Of a stretch of 64,000 nucleotides of DNA, positions 36,600 through 49,483 are shown piece by piece. Each line of letters opens with the position of its first letter. Position 1 is the stretch's first letter. The stretch lies in the NCBI GenBank assembly GCA_039519185.1, contig CM076854.1, forward strand, positions 74,953,948 through 75,017,947, written 5' to 3'. This stretch comes from Astragalus membranaceus (lineage: Eukaryota; Streptophyta; Magnoliopsida; Fabales; Fabaceae). Both the position numbers and the translations under genes were made by a program. The notes below the pieces were generated by a model. It did no database searches. It was given only the letters and a program-made list of their open reading frames with translations, and was not told where the DNA came from.

Positions 36600-36618
36600 T
36601 GGTGACTTCACTGGGGAC
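36600..36618 (+). other. Primer binding site of element E
   Basis: TGGTGACTTCACTGGGGAC, two bases after the LTR, as in the Ogre element with a single change. tRNA-Arg type. Confidence 0.85.
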
Positions 36619-38970
36619 ACTAAAAAAATTTTTTTTTTAAAAGTGGGTCAAGCCTAATTAATTAAATGTGTGGTTTATATGATTGATTTGAATATCTTGC
36701 TTTGCCTCTCTTCTTCTTCCTTTTTCATAAGCATGTTACATCCATGTGCATTCTTCTTCTATGTTTGCTTTTGCAATAGATAGTTACTTCTTTGCTTAGT
36801 TCCCTCATGCATTTCTTCCCCTTTCTTATCATGTCCCCTTCTTCTCTGCTCCCTTTCCTATGGTAAGCACATGCATACTTCCCCTTTCTTATCATGTCCC
36901 CTTCTTCTTTGCTCCCTTTCTTGAGGTAAGTAGTGCATTGTTATTGGCACCCTAGATTAGTTTATATTGGATCGATATTGAACCCTAGGATAAACAACAT
37001 GCTATTTGTCTGGACTGCTCTGGATTTTCATTTGCAGGTGGGGAAGGGTAGTAATTCCTAGGTGTTGTGCCCTCGACACACACTTCACATCCTATACTTG
37101 TGAGCATTGAATGGGGCCTAAAACCCAAGGTCTGAACAAAAACCTAGGAGAGTGGGAACGATTAGTGACTGCCATTCGTAGACCTTTGTCTGTATGGCTC
37201 TCATGAAAGTTCCGCCCAAGAGTGCGCTTTGTCATGATGCCTCACACTCGGTAGCTTTCTACGATTGTGGGTGCCATCATGAGAGAGACTTTAGCTCTTG
37301 GTTGCCATTGTAAGGAAGTGATTAGAACCTACATGGGAGGATTACCCCTTTCGTCGACTTTAGACCCTAGGATTCCCACCCTTTGTAGGACACGGGGGCA
37401 CGCCTTTGTTTGTTGCATTAGTTTAGGCATTCCTTTTTCTTAAACTCTATTTCAAAATCGTAGAAAATAATATCCTTATTTTCTTACCCTCTTTTTATGT
37501 AAATGACACATCATTTCGCATCCACATCATGTCGCATCCACATCATTTCGCATTCACATCGTTTCGCACCATTGCATTTGCATCTAACAAAAGTTTGAAA
37601 AAAAAAATTCATCTTGTATTCCCTTTCATTACATAAAACAAAAAATAATTATCATCTGCATAGCATAAGCATTTCATTTATAATCATGCAAAAAAAAATC
37701 CTCGTCAAGTTCATCCAAGATGAGATATTCATGCATAAGCATTATTTCAAAAAAGACACAGTAGAACTACGCAAGCTTTGATTCCTCATTACAATGGGGA
37801 TACGTAGGAGCGGGTCATACCCCGTCAAGCACATTTTTCTAAAACCCTTTTTCCAATAAATCATTTGCATCTCCAAATAATTTTCAAAATCATGTTCCAA
37901 AACTAAAAAACAAAAAAAGAAAATCATTGTGAGTATCATGCATCTCATTGCACAAAAAAAAATGAAAACAAGAAAGCATCTCATTCATAATCATGAATAA
38001 AAATCATCATCAAATTTATTCCAAATGTAGCATTCATGCACCATTTTATTAACCTCATCACTTTGGTTCAAATACATCATTCCTCCATACATGCATCTTT
38101 CAAAAAAGGAAGGGGCATTGACATTTCATACCTTGCCTTGCCTCTAAAAAAAAAAAAATCATCATCATTTAGAGAAAAGCATCATTCTTGCATCTTTCAT
38201 CATTCAAAAGAAAAAGGGGGCATTGGTATTTCGTACCTTGTCTCGCCTCTAAAAAATAAAAAAATCAAAAATCAAAATCAAAAATCATTTTGAAAAAAAA
38301 GGGGGCATCATTCTTGCATCATTCGCATTGGCATTCCATGTTTTGTCTTGCATTAAAAATAACAAAATTATTTAGAATAAGCCACGCTCTTCGAGTGGTC
38401 ATTCTCCACGAATTTGCATCATACTTGCATATCATAATTTGTTCATTCATTCATTGCATAAAATAAAAGTTGTGATGAGAAGCGGGACGTTCTTGCGAAA
38501 CAATCATCCTTTTTGAAAAAGTTTATCCTTACTTGGTTGCAAACTCAAGGTGTTCCAAGGCACTCAGTTTTTCGAATCAATAGCTCATTTGCATTTCTTT
38601 CAAAAGCACTGCATCCCATCCATTCTATGACAAAAGACTGAAATAGTGTATCAAAGAAAAAACAAATTTTTAACTGATGTTAACTCTCTGTGAAGCATTC
38701 TTCTAATGAGCGTGCATGCTATGAGTACATTCTCTTGTTTGAGTCCGTTGGTTTTCCTCCCTTACCACAGTTTCCCGTCCAAGTCTAGTCCCGCCCCGTC
38801 CACCCATAAAGTGCATATTCTCCCCATCAGTGCGTATTTGACTTTTGGTTCAAGTCCTCCATGCTGGGGCAAGTCTGTGATCATTAATTCCCCTTGATTA
38901 ATATCATATTCCTTTAGTGCAAGTCTCTCAAAAAAATAATAATAATATAATAAACAAGAAAACAAGCTCG

Positions 38971-39048
38971 CTAGGTTGAAAACCCACAAAGGGCGGCCTA
39001 GGCAAAAAGGAGCGCCCGGTGGACTGAAAACTCACAAAGAGCGGTCCA
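38971..39048 (+). ncRNA. Candidate twin RNA hairpins in element E
   Basis: Hairpin 1 (38971-39001): outer CTAGG/CCTAG, inner CCC/GGG around ACAAA. Hairpin 2 (39020-39048): outer TGGAC/GTCCA, inner CTC (39031-39033)/GAG (39039-39041) around ACAAA. Compared with the Ogre copy at 16832-16908, hairpin 2 has one outer and one inner pair changed on both sides. Confidence 0.5.
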
Positions 39049-41904
39049 GGCAAAAATTAGGGCACAAAAAAGGAAAAAAGAGCAAACACATGAAGATAGA
39101 TAAATTATTGTTCTAAAGTTAAGTCTTATAGAAATAAGCAATCGGAATTTGAAATGAAGTTTGGCCATCTCCTCAAAAACCCCAAAATCCCAGAAAGTCC
39201 CTTTCCTACCCACCTTGAGCCAAGAAAAACCAAAATCCAAAAATCACCCTAGACAAGGATCACCCCAAATAAAAAAACAGTGCATCACTTTTTATCAGCT
39301 CACCCGAGTCGAAGAAGGAAAAGAATCATAAAAATAAAAAAAAAATAAAAAAAAAAGGAAAATCAAAAAAAGGGGGATTCAAAAATGAAAATCCCAAAAC
39401 AAAAGAAAATACAAAAGAAATGTAAGTGGTGAGATGGTACATGAGATCCTTGTCTAAATAAACCTTCAAACACTTCCTTTGGCCTCAACATCAAACCCCT
39501 TAGTCATTCTACCATGAGACACGAATTTGCTTTAATAGAGCCCAAACAAGCCCAATAACCATCTTCCTCATAGACCATTAACTGTCAATCAACGCCGAAC
39601 AAAACTCATCCTCCCATTAGCCTCAAACACTTCATTAAGCCTAACCCTCCTTCCTCCACAAAACACCACAATCCCGAAAAGTCCATTCCGATCAAAGACC
39701 GGTTGCTTTTGTTCACTCAAAATCTAATCTTAGGACGAACAAGCTTATCTATGTACAATGTGTTTGCTCAAAAGAAAAACAAACGATCAGAAAAAAGAAA
39801 GCTGATCAAGAAAGAACAAACCCTCAGAAAAAAAAAGAGAGCTGAGGAAACAAAAACGAACAGTCGGAAAAAAGGAAGCTGACAAAATAAAAAAAGAGGG
39901 ACTTGCACTCCAAAGCACATTCAAGATGCATTAAAACAAGGTTTAGTGATCACCGGGTAAGGATTCTTTCGCATCAAAAGTCAAGACATCAGTAGAGAAC
40001 CAAAGATTTGCACTGAGAATACCACTCAGACCCAAAAGTTAGGGCATTCTCTTCACCACCCACACACCCTAGTCCTGGGAAAGTCTATTCAATGCCCATC
40101 CCATGTCACTCCAGTTGTCAATGTCATTCCAAAGTGGGGCAAGTGCATTCCCATTTCTTCACCTCATTCATTCCCATAAAAACCTCACCGGGGCAATTTC
40201 TCAACTCACCATCCTAAACAAGACCTTGTCATTCTGATTGGGGCAGTTTTGTCCTTGTTATGACTGGGGCAACATCAAATTCTGTGGGTTGAAGCAAAAC
40301 CCCCCTCATTCCAGCTTTCATCCCAAGAGTCGAAGCGCTCCCAATTCATCATCTTCTACACCCCTAGTTGTTGTCACCACTAGACAGGGGCAAACTATTC
40401 ACTCATCAAAGACCTGAATCGGGGCAATCTTGTATCTCTTGATCCCTCACAAGCTTCGGCAATAGCCATGTCGGTCATTCCTTCACTTGCCATAAATGTC
40501 CATGCCCTAAACCAATTCCAAGTTAACTGACTCATTCATGCATGCTTACTAGACAATGCTTCAAAAAGAGAGAACACAAGTTGTTTACATTCAGTCATCA
40601 TGGAAAGAAAGAGAAAACAAGTGAGGTTGTTTGTAAATAAAAACCTTGAGAACACCAGAGTTTGAATCAAATTCAATTTTTCAACAGAATGGTCCATAAT
40701 CATCTCAAGTCCTTGCATTCAAAGTCTCGCATCTCATCATCACAAAAATGTTTACCTCATGCATCTAGGCATTATAGCATATGCATCAAAGAATTACATT
40801 CATCTTCACATTTTGTGCATTCATCACATAGTAAAAAGAAAAAACGTTCCTCATCAGTCGCACCATATTAATACTCGCATTTCATAGAAGAAAATAGTAA
40901 AGAAGAAAAAGTAGAAATCTTTTCATTGCATTGGCATCATATTCGCACTTCATAAAAAAGGAAAAGAACAAAATCATTGCATCATTAGAGCATTACATTT
41001 TGCATCAGATATTCCATTGAAAAAGCAAAGAAAGCAAAAAGAAAACAAAGAAAAGAAACCACAAAAGCAACACAAAAACATTCCCTGTCATCCAGCATTC
41101 CATATCATTCACGTTAGCATTTCCATAAAAGAAAAAAGAACAAGAATCATTGCATCAAACATCAGAGCATTGCATTTTGCATTTCATAGAAGAAGCAAAA
41201 AGAAACAAACAGAAGTTAGAACAGGAGCATTTCATTCATCAAAGCATCAATCACCGCATACATTTGCATTCAAACATCAAAACAATACAGTTGCATCACA
41301 TCATACTTGCATCTCATAGAAGAAAAGAAAGCTAAAGCATCCCATGTCATTCATCATTTCATATTCACATTTCATAGAAAAAAGCAAAGAAGAAAGAGTT
41401 TTCCATTGCATGTCATCTGCCATTTCATTACATATCATCAAACACCAAAATGTTGCATTCGCATACCTGCACTTCGTAAAAAGAGCAAAAGAAAAGAAGA
41501 GGAAAAAAGGCAAAAGAACAAATAAAGTCAGGCATTGCATTCATCAAGCATATAAGAACAGTAGAAAATCATGCATTCATAAGCAAAAGAAAAAGAAAAT
41601 CATGCATTGCGTACAGACAAGAGAAGAAAAGGAAAATCATTGCATTCATCAAGCATATAGGAACAGTAAAAGATCATGCATTCATCCGACATAGACAAAG
41701 GAAATAAGAAACTCATCATTCATCATAAGAAAAAAAAAAACAGCAATCATGGCATTTGCATTGCATGCATTTGTTCATTTTCAGCTACAGGTACAAAGAG
41801 AGGATGAGCACTTCGGTGTTAGCCCTCGCCCCCAGATTCCAGAAAATGTTCCCCCAAGTTGGGAGTTCAGAAAGAAAAAAGAAAAGAGAGAAATAGAAAA
41901 AGAG

Positions 41905-42110
41905 CGCTCAAGCGCGCATTGCGGATTGGAGCACAGAGATCATCGCTCCCTTCTGCCCAGGTCTCACGTCGCGTACGAGCAACGCGATGGACCGCAGCCC
42001 CATGTGAGGTTCAACGGAATAGTTGTATCAGCCTAAGATACAGTGGACGCCGTGCATTGATCAGTATATCAGTTCCGGAGCTGATAACGATCCCCCGGTC
42101 GCTCGAAAAG
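41905..42110 (+). other. Conserved 3' block of element E
   Basis: Counterpart of 17861-18062: the same GCGCATTGCGGATTGGAGC, TCTGCCCAGGTCTCAC, CGCGATGGACCGCAGCCCC and AGTTCCGGAGCTGAT phrases. The small inverted repeats are unchanged. Confidence 0.5.
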
Positions 42111-42217
42111 TCCAACAGGAAGAGCGTGCTCCTCAAAGCCACGTGCAAACTCGGATTCGTCAAGAGTTCGTTTAAGGATTACAGGTTTTAGGCAGCCTGG
42201 GCAATTTACCGCTTTCC

Positions 42218-42365
42218 GCACGCCAAGTGCCCATTTTACTTTTCTGTCTGCACGCCAAGTGCCCATTTTACTTTTCTGTTTGCACGCCAAGTGCCCATTT
42301 TACTTTTCTGTCTGCACGGCAAGTGCCCATTTTACCTTTCAGTCTGCACGTCAGTGTTCATTTAC
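42218..42365 (+). repeat. 32-bp tandem repeat, about four copies
   Basis: Unit TGCACGCCAAGTGCCC followed by ATTTTACTTTTCTGTC, with a partial fifth copy. It is absent from the equivalent place in the Ogre element (about 18150-18260), so it expanded in element E. Three overlapping chance ORFs run through it in all frames. Confidence 0.9.
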
Positions 42366-42516
42366 TGTTTTCGCATCAACACGAAAGTGTCTATCTTTCC
42401 AAAAAAATTCGGATTTCTCCAAATGGACAAAATTGGTATAATTTCTGAATTCTTTATTTCTATTTTACCTTCGAAATATGTCTCGCGCAATTCATATTTC
42501 TTGGTAAAATCCAAAT

Positions 42517-42529
42517 AAAGAGGGGCAGC
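42517..42529 (+). other. Polypurine tract of element E
   Basis: AAAGAGGGGCAGC, identical to the Ogre tract at 18416-18428. Confidence 0.8.
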
Positions 42530-44718
42530 TGTCATACCCTAATTTTGTCCGGCTAATTAAAAAACATCCAAAAAAAAAAGTTTTCCGCGTATATTTGATT
42601 CCTAATCCCTCGAATAGGTCATTTTGCGCTAATTTACTAATTTTGCGTTGTTATTACTTTTTTTAGTGGTTAACAAAAATTAAAAAAAATGCTAACACAA
42701 AAAATTACATAGTAGATTTAATTTATTTTTCTTGTTACAATATCTTTAATTAAAAAACGAAAATAAAAAATAAAATAGATAAGAAATAATACAAATAAAA
42801 AAGGGGAGATGCAATAAAAGATTATTATTACAAAAAAGGAGAATGTCCATGTACATGACTTGGCCCAAGAATGCCAAAGTTACAAAAATACAAAAATAAA
42901 CCAAGTACCCAAAATTGCAGCTACTTTGCAAAGGTGATTTCTCTCTCTTCGGACATTATTTCGACGATCCGACCGGTGAAAGTGAAGATGGATGTCTCAT
43001 GAACTTGGTATCAAAAAACAACGATGATCCAACGGTTAACGAATCCAGAATCGCACTTGTACGGTGGCTGGTTTGAGAAAAACGGGAGTTGTTTTTTCTA
43101 CTTTTGCGAAGGCAATTTCTCTCTCTCCTCAGACCTCGTTTCGACGATCCGAACGGTAGAACTGAAGATGGATATCTCATGAACCTGGTGTCAAAAAACA
43201 ACAATGATCCAACGGTTAACGAATCCGGAATCGCACTGTCAATATGGCTGGTTTGAGAAAAAACGGGATTAGTTTTTAGCTACTTTCCAAATGCAATTTC
43301 GCTCTTCTCAGACCTCGTTTCGACGATCCGAACGGTAGAAGTGAAGATGGATGTCTCATGAACCTGCTGTCCAAAAAGAAAGATGATCCAACGGTTAAAA
43401 AATCCGAAATCACACTTTTACGGAGGCTGGTTTGAGAAAAACGAAAATTGCTTTTTCTAAGTTGTTTTAGTCCCACATTGCTTGGGAGAAACAACAACTC
43501 CCTAGCCTTTGGCTATAAAAGAGATGGAGATGCAAAGGCTATGGACATGGGTGATTGATGGGGTAAGTGATCTTTTGGGCTAGCATTTGCAGTCCATTAG
43601 ATTAAAAGCCTGTCTTTAATTCTTTTGGGCTAGCTTTTGGAGTCCGTTAGATTAAAAGCCCGTCTTTAGTTATTTTTGGGATGGCCGTTGAGGTCCTTTA
43701 CTTGGTGGTTTTCGGGTGAAAACGGGCCAGATAGGAGTCGGGTTTGCGGTTGATATGGTCAGATTGCTCGGTCCGTTTCGGCGTTGGTCGCATTGATCAG
43801 CTGGAGGTTAGTATTGCATTTATTTATTTAATTTATTTATTTATTTTTGTATATATTTATTTATTATGTATACTGTTTATTTATGAACATACTTCTTTCC
43901 CCTAAGTAAACCTTTTTCTCACCAACCTTTTTTTCAAAATAACAGATTTTCTTTTCCCTAAACGAGAATCAATCCAATTGCGAAAACTCCTCAAAATCAA
44001 ACTTTGTTAAGTAGTCTTGCGAAGCCTTTGCTTGCATGATTATTAACAATGAGGTACCAGTGGCGATCACTTGGAGCCTTTGCTCAATTGATCATCATGA
44101 ACGCCTAATTTTCCTAAAGATTTTCACTAAATCAAAAACTTTGTTAGTAGTCTTGCGAAGCCTTTGCTTGCATGATTATTAACAATGGAGTGCTAATGGT
44201 GGTCACTTGGAGCCTTTGCTCAATTGATCATCATGAAAGCTCAATTCTCACAATTAAACAAGATAAAAAACAAAAAAACGTTTTCCAAACAAAGAAGAAC
44301 TACGTAGCTTTGAGTTCTCCATCGCACCTGGAGATACGTAGGAGCGGGCCATGTCCCGTCAAGCACTTTTTTTCTAAAAAAACTATTTTCCCCCCTTTTT
44401 CATAATAAATAAAGATTTTCATTAAGATTTTTTTAATAAGAAGTAGAGAGGCAAAATTAAGTATTTTCAAGTCAACACACTAAAAACCACACATTTAATT
44501 AAAGGTTCCCTCTCAGTAGAGAGGACGTGTGGGGTGCTAACACCTTCCCTGCGCGTAACCGACCCCCGAACCCTATTCTCTAGTTTCGCAAGACCAATCG
44601 CTTTCCAAAAAAGGTTTTCCTAATATTTTCCTTAATAAATATTGGTGGCGGCTTCATTGTCTTAGGAAAAGTTGTGAACGAGGAAGGCTTTCCCTCGGGG
44701 ACTTTTTCGGGCGCAACA
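42530..44718 (+). repeat. Element E 3' LTR
   Basis: 2,189 bp, nearly identical to 34404-36597 including the triple repeat (42921-43459) and TATA box (43513-43521). Differences seen are single bases and homopolymer lengths. Confidence 0.93.
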
Positions 44719-44723
44719 ACGAG

Positions 44724-47101
44724 GGAACAACATAAGCATGAAAATAACTAAGTCTTCAACAGCTCCACTTAATGCACCTTCTAACCGGCTTCTTTGCTTT
44801 CGCTTCTCCCTGTTTCTCTGTAAAAACCATAACATATAAAGGGTGAGATTACAAATCTCTGAGTCTTATCGTGACCCCTCACTACACTTACGGTACAATT
44901 ATGAATCCTTTATTCTCGTAGTTCAAAATATTAACTACGTGTGTTTCTAACTTAGCACGACACCGACCCCAGCTTTGGAAGTCCCGGTGAACCCCCTTCC
45001 CACTAGTACTTTCCCTTGGTAAAAACGGGGCCTAGGGTAAGAGTCTCATGACCTTCCCCGCCTAGTATGCTAACCTCTTTGGGTCGTCACCCATATAAGT
45101 CTATATTGACCTATCAGTCTTTTCATTTAAACCTCAACATTCTTTTTCATTTAAACCTCGTTCAGTCTTTGATGAACTATCTTGTACGTCCATCACATTC
45201 TCATATATTAGTGTCATTCTCACTCGTGATTACAAACAATAATAGCAATTCACTTACTTAGAAAGGCTCACTTCCGATGACTCGAACATAATCGTTTATA
45301 TCGATTTACGGTAATTTTACAAATACATAATGTTGGGGAAAGGGATTGGAATACATTTGGAACCCAACGGAATAGACTAAGTCACTTTTAAAAAATTTGG
45401 ACAGAGGTGGATGCACGGTCTGTGCCCATACACGCACGGTCCGTGCTCCCTGCCAAGTGATTCAGCATTAGTTACTCTATAGGGCGCACGACCCGTGCCT
45501 AGAGACGAACGATCCGTGTGCTACAATTTTCATTTTCACGCAGGCAACATGTTTGGCCGCACGGTCCGTGCCTTGTCGCGCACGATCCATGTGCCCTGTG
45601 ACAGAATTTTGTTTTCTCCTTTTTCTTCGTTTGGTTACTCCGTTCGTTTCCGACCCGTACCCCGATCAATTTCCAACACAAAACAGATAATAACAGCACA
45701 CAAACCAGTCCAATCAACATATTTAATTCACAACACAACCAATTAACATCAATCAATCATACATATATATATATATTCGAAACACACAAAATGCATAATT
45801 TCGTGAATACGTTGTCTCGACTCGAAGCTTCAAAACGAATGCAATTAATAAATCAAACTAAGAATCATGTCATAACACATTTTCAAAACATAATCCTAAG
45901 CGGTATAGAGCACACCCGGAGCGACGAACAATTCGAACCACGGAGGACGCGATCAAGCTCTACCCAAACCAAACTATTTTTGGACAGCATCTGTGAGTAG
46001 TTTTGGGATGAGCGTAAGTTATTCAATTTCTAACCAAAACCATTCCAACAAGTGCCTAATGTGTAGATAATTTTGTCTATTTTCCTATGGTTCAAGTCCA
46101 AAACTGATACAATGAGTATTCAGGGAGTTACGGCTAAAATACGGAGACTGGTTTGAAAACGTTATTGCAACGAAAGTGAAACTTGTACTTAAATTTTCTC
46201 CCTCAATACTCATCTAAATCAGGTCATTCTTGTGCCTATTTCGAAGGATTTTGTGTCTAGTTTCTAATTAACCAAAAATTAACTTCAAATGATATCTGTG
46301 TAAAGAGTTATGAACGAAATACCAGAGACACTCAAAACTGTTTTCTGCAGAGTTTGTTATCTTCAACTCTCATCACCAACAAAGGCTTCTAGCACTCCCA
46401 AACTTTCACAAATTCGACCCCAGCTCCAAATCTCCGTGTTGATGACTCTAAACACCAATGTAACTACTATTTGGTTCTAAATAAGCTTCCAATGTGACAT
46501 GCAATGCCTCAAAAACCCCAAAACTCCATTTTTATTAATTTTGAGCTTTGAGTTTCCCACAATGGTGAAATGAAGATGATGAAGTGGATGATGAGATGCG
46601 TATCATTGGGTAGAGGAAGAGAAGCTGATTTCAAAGGTGTAAGGTGATGGAACATGCATTGTTGATTTCATTTATTCTCTTCTTCTTCTTTCACTTGACT
46701 CTCTCTCTCTCTCTCTCCCTCTCTCTTTTCTCTTCTCCTCTCGGTTTCTCCCTCTCTCTCTTTCTATTCCCTTTTGTTTTTTAAAAAAAAAACTGATTTG
46801 TGTTTTCATGTGTTGTGGTGTGAGTGTGTTGTGTGTGAGTGAGTATAACTTTAGTGATTGGGTTGTGAGCTAAAGGAAAAATACAATGGTAAAGACCAAT
46901 CTACCCTTACACTCAATTCCCACTTGAAACCCATATTCCAATCAAACAATCAATCAAAAATTCATATGCTTCACATACTTTAGCAATTAAATATTGCTAT
47001 AATATACTCAAACATACTCAATGACTTAAATTTGTAATCAAACTAGCAAACAATGCTAGTTAATTTCGGTAGTCGAAATTAACAGAATTGGGGATGTTAC
47101 A
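44724..47101 (-). repeat. Family A 5' LTR, main part
   Basis: Continues the LTR interrupted at 34403. It contains the dyad block at 44834-44870, the palindrome array at 45410-45600, short (AT) and (CT) tracts, and ends GGGATGTTACA. It has segments missing from the 3' LTR (for example near 45000-45060 and 45965-46022) and lacks others, so this pair is clearly older than the LTR pair of element E. Confidence 0.9.
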
Positions 47102-47106
47102 TCCAG

Positions 47107-47246
47107 CAGCGAAACCCGCGACCACCTATTCTTTGTTTTCATCATTCCATATCCTCAGCATCAGTGATTCTCATTCAAAGGCCTCCATAATCAAAGAGAG
47201 ACGTATTAGGCACCAGTTCGGCATGGTTAAATAGCTTCTAGGCATG
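47107..47246 (-). other. Short target piece between two insertions
   Basis: 140 bp left between the TCCAG duplication of family A and the TTAAT duplication of the solo LTR. It should be part of the LINE relic that continues at 49489, but no reading frame is clear. Confidence 0.4.
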
Positions 47247-47251
47247 TTAAT

Positions 47252-49483
47252 TGTAACATCCCCAAAATAATTATTTCAATTATTTTAGTTGATTGTTTTA
47301 ATTATATTGGGTAATGAATAATTTTAATTGTAAGTGGGTTAATTGTTGTTAAGTGAGTCAATAATTTATGGTCAAAGTTACCTATATGTGACATTGTGTG
47401 TATTTTTTTGTGTTGATTGCTAAATTAAATATTGCTTGATGTGGGGCTTGTTAAGAAATTAAAAATAGAGTAAGGGCATGATGGTCATTTTACCTCCCCA
47501 CGCACACACTCCCATTTAATTGGTTTTAAAAGAAAAAGGAAAGAGAGGAAAGGAAGAGAGAGTTACGAGAGAAAGGAGAGAAAAGAAAAGAGAGAAGAAA
47601 AGGGAAAAGAAAGAAAACCCTAGCTCCACCATTTTTCATTCCTCTCATCTCCCAAGTTTGATGTATGTTTTACTTTCTTTGCTCAATAGAATCAGCTCCT
47701 CATTCTCTTTCTATTGGTACCAAAATCAACACCAACAACTCATTCTTTTTTTCCTACCATTTTCGAATTTCAAGGAGAAATAGAGGGATTTTGAGCCCTT
47801 CTTCTTCTTTTCTGTTTTTTGGAGGTTTTGGGAGTTCAAACAAGGATTTGGTTGCTGACTTGGTGTGGGTAAATCGTTTGGCAAGGGTTAGGGTTTCAAT
47901 TTGGGAAAGTGTTTGATTGTTCAAGTTGAAATTGCTTGCTTGTTTGTGTGTTGAAATCGACAATCAAGGTGAGTTCTTCGAATTAATGCTTGTGATTTCC
48001 TTAAAACTTATGATTGGAACTGAATATGATGATTTTTTGTTTAGTTGCTGGAAATTTGGTGATAATTTGTGCAATTATGATGTTAAAACTTATTGTTTGA
48101 GGAATTCTGGACATAGGTTCGGTTTGTTTGATGCTGCGTATTTTCTTGTGATCCAAAAATTGTGTGGTTTACTTTTTTAGAAACTAGACTTATTTCTCTT
48201 TAATTTGGCACTGCTTTGGTTGAAATTGGAGATGTGTAGCTCGAGATATAGGTGTCACAATTTAGGTCAAAATTCTGGAATAATTCTGTGTATAGGTTCA
48301 GTGTTTCGTGTATAGTGTTTTCATTTGAACTCCTTTTTGAATAATTCTTAATCCATGGAAAACTAGATTCAATTTGATTCGGTTTAGGCTCAAGTCCCAT
48401 GCCATTTGATTGTGTTTTGAGCATTTTAGAGGTGTCACAAATTGGGGGACAGAATATGTTCTGTTTAGGAACCAATCAGTTTGTTTTGTTAAACTGTACT
48501 AAATGGCTCATAATTTCGAAAAGTAAAAATATTTTTCAGAACCTTGACATTCTAAGCTTTCCAATAAGTGGTTGTTGTTAGATTCCAATATCGTTTGATG
48601 TATTAAATAATTCGTCAAAGAATAGGTATGTTTGTCGAACCTTCTGCCACTTGTTTTAAAAGACCTCAAATGCCATTCCTTTGAACTTCAATCCTCCCCT
48701 AACTCATTTCCTAACCCTCCCAATGATTATTAAACAAAGATAAGTTACATTTCAAGTAGTATCGCAATGCAATATGAGTATTGTTATGTTAGGATTTCAA
48801 GTAGTATCGCAATGCAATATGAGTATTGAATACAACCAAGTTTCAAGTAAAAGACCTAAGTGTCTAAGTTCAAGTAAAAAGTAAAAAATTACCATGGGGA
48901 TGATGATCCCAAAATTCATTGTAGCACACCTAGTGGAGGGGAGTCATGATCCCGAAGCAAGGACTTTGACATTACCCGGTATAGCTATACGAATTGGGAT
49001 TTCCATTGAAGTTTAGTGATTTGATTTCACGGATGGTGCTAAGCCATAGAAACAAGACACAAACAAGGAAAACACCGAGAGAGGAATTGTGAGGGGGCGC
49101 GAAAGAACTCACTGAGATTATGTAATCTCATTGGTTATTGTTGACTGTTTTTCAGATTAATAGATATTGATTGAGGAATTCATGAGCCAAGCCAAGGGTT
49201 TTAAAGTTGAGGATCACAGTTTCATGGAAAGATTAATGTCACGTAGTATTTTATAACCTTGTCTTGTAGTTGGACCATAGTCATGTTTATTTTATCGAAT
49301 CTGTACCTATTAAGTACTTATTTCGGATTTTTATTTGAGAAATTTTCATCTCAAAGTTATATCAAGTGGTTTCAATCCGCTTTAGTTTTAATTTGGTCCA
49401 AACTTATGAGCAGGTTATACTCTGATTTATTATGATTATGTTAATGCTTTTAGTTCACCTAGTTGTGATCTTAAGGTGTTACA
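47252..49483 (+). mobile_element. Solo LTR with target duplication TTAAT
   Basis: 2,232 bp starting TGTAACATCCCCAAAATAA and ending AAGGTGTTACA, flanked by TTAAT at 47247-47251 and 49484-49488. No internal region or second LTR, so it probably arose by recombination between two LTRs. The dyad block is at 49107-49131. GA-rich and purine-rich at 47520-47620. The ~30-bp unit TTTCAAGTAGTATCGCAATG is duplicated at 48750-48770 and 48795-48815. Pieces of the same LTR family occur at 56746-57305 and 57440-57709. ORFs inside (47520-48180) look like chance. Confidence 0.9.

Larger units (their letters stand above)
36619..42516 (+). other. Non-coding internal region of element E
   Basis: No ORF of recognisable function. 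36619-37420 resembles the Ogre leader. At 37765-37835 there is a diverged copy of an LTR motif (GAACTACGCAAGCTTTG ... GATACGTAGGAGCGGG). 38971-39048 has the twin hairpins. 39270-40980 is A-rich filler with short GGGGCAA phrases. 40980-41760 is built from irregular GCATT, TCATAGAAGAAAA and CATCATT phrases. 41905-42110 is the conserved 3' block. Coding sequence appears to have been replaced by simple repetitive filler. Confidence 0.75.
34404..44718 (+). mobile_element. Element E: young non-coding Ogre-like element inside family A
   Basis: 10,315 bp, with perfect target duplication ACGAG (34399-34403 and 44719-44723) and two LTRs of 2,194 and 2,189 bp that differ at few positions by eye, so the insertion is recent. 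LTR ends (TGTCATACCC...GGGCGCAACA), primer site, polypurine tract, leader and 3' blocks match the Ogre element at 3043-21941, but 5.9 kb of internal sequence has no gag or pol. The LTR is chimeric: its last ~770 bp match Ogre, its first ~1.4 kb do not. Best read as a non-autonomous partner of Ogre. Confidence 0.93.
28116..47101 (-). mobile_element. Family A: non-coding LTR retrotransposon carrying a nested element
   Basis: TG...CA ends are flanked by the 5-bp target duplication TCCAG (28111-28115 and 47102-47106). Two ~2.7-kb LTRs enclose 3.3 kb without gag or pol. Orientation is minus: an initiator-Met-type primer site (TGGTATCAGAGTC) lies next to the right LTR, and the purine-rich end GAGGACAAATTTTTTCAAGTTGGGGTG next to the left one is in the same sense. 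It fits a large retrotransposon derivative, possibly of Tekay/Del origin given the primer and LTR length (inference). The 5' LTR is split by element E. Confidence 0.92.

Noticed and set aside
40880..41760. CRISPR-like or satellite array of CATT/CATAGAAGAAAA phrases
   Set aside because: Phrases vary in length and spacing with no fixed repeat-spacer plan; simple low-complexity filler in a plant element.
47520..48180. Small ORFs that could be a host gene
   Set aside because: Entirely within the solo LTR flanked by TTAAT; no protein features.
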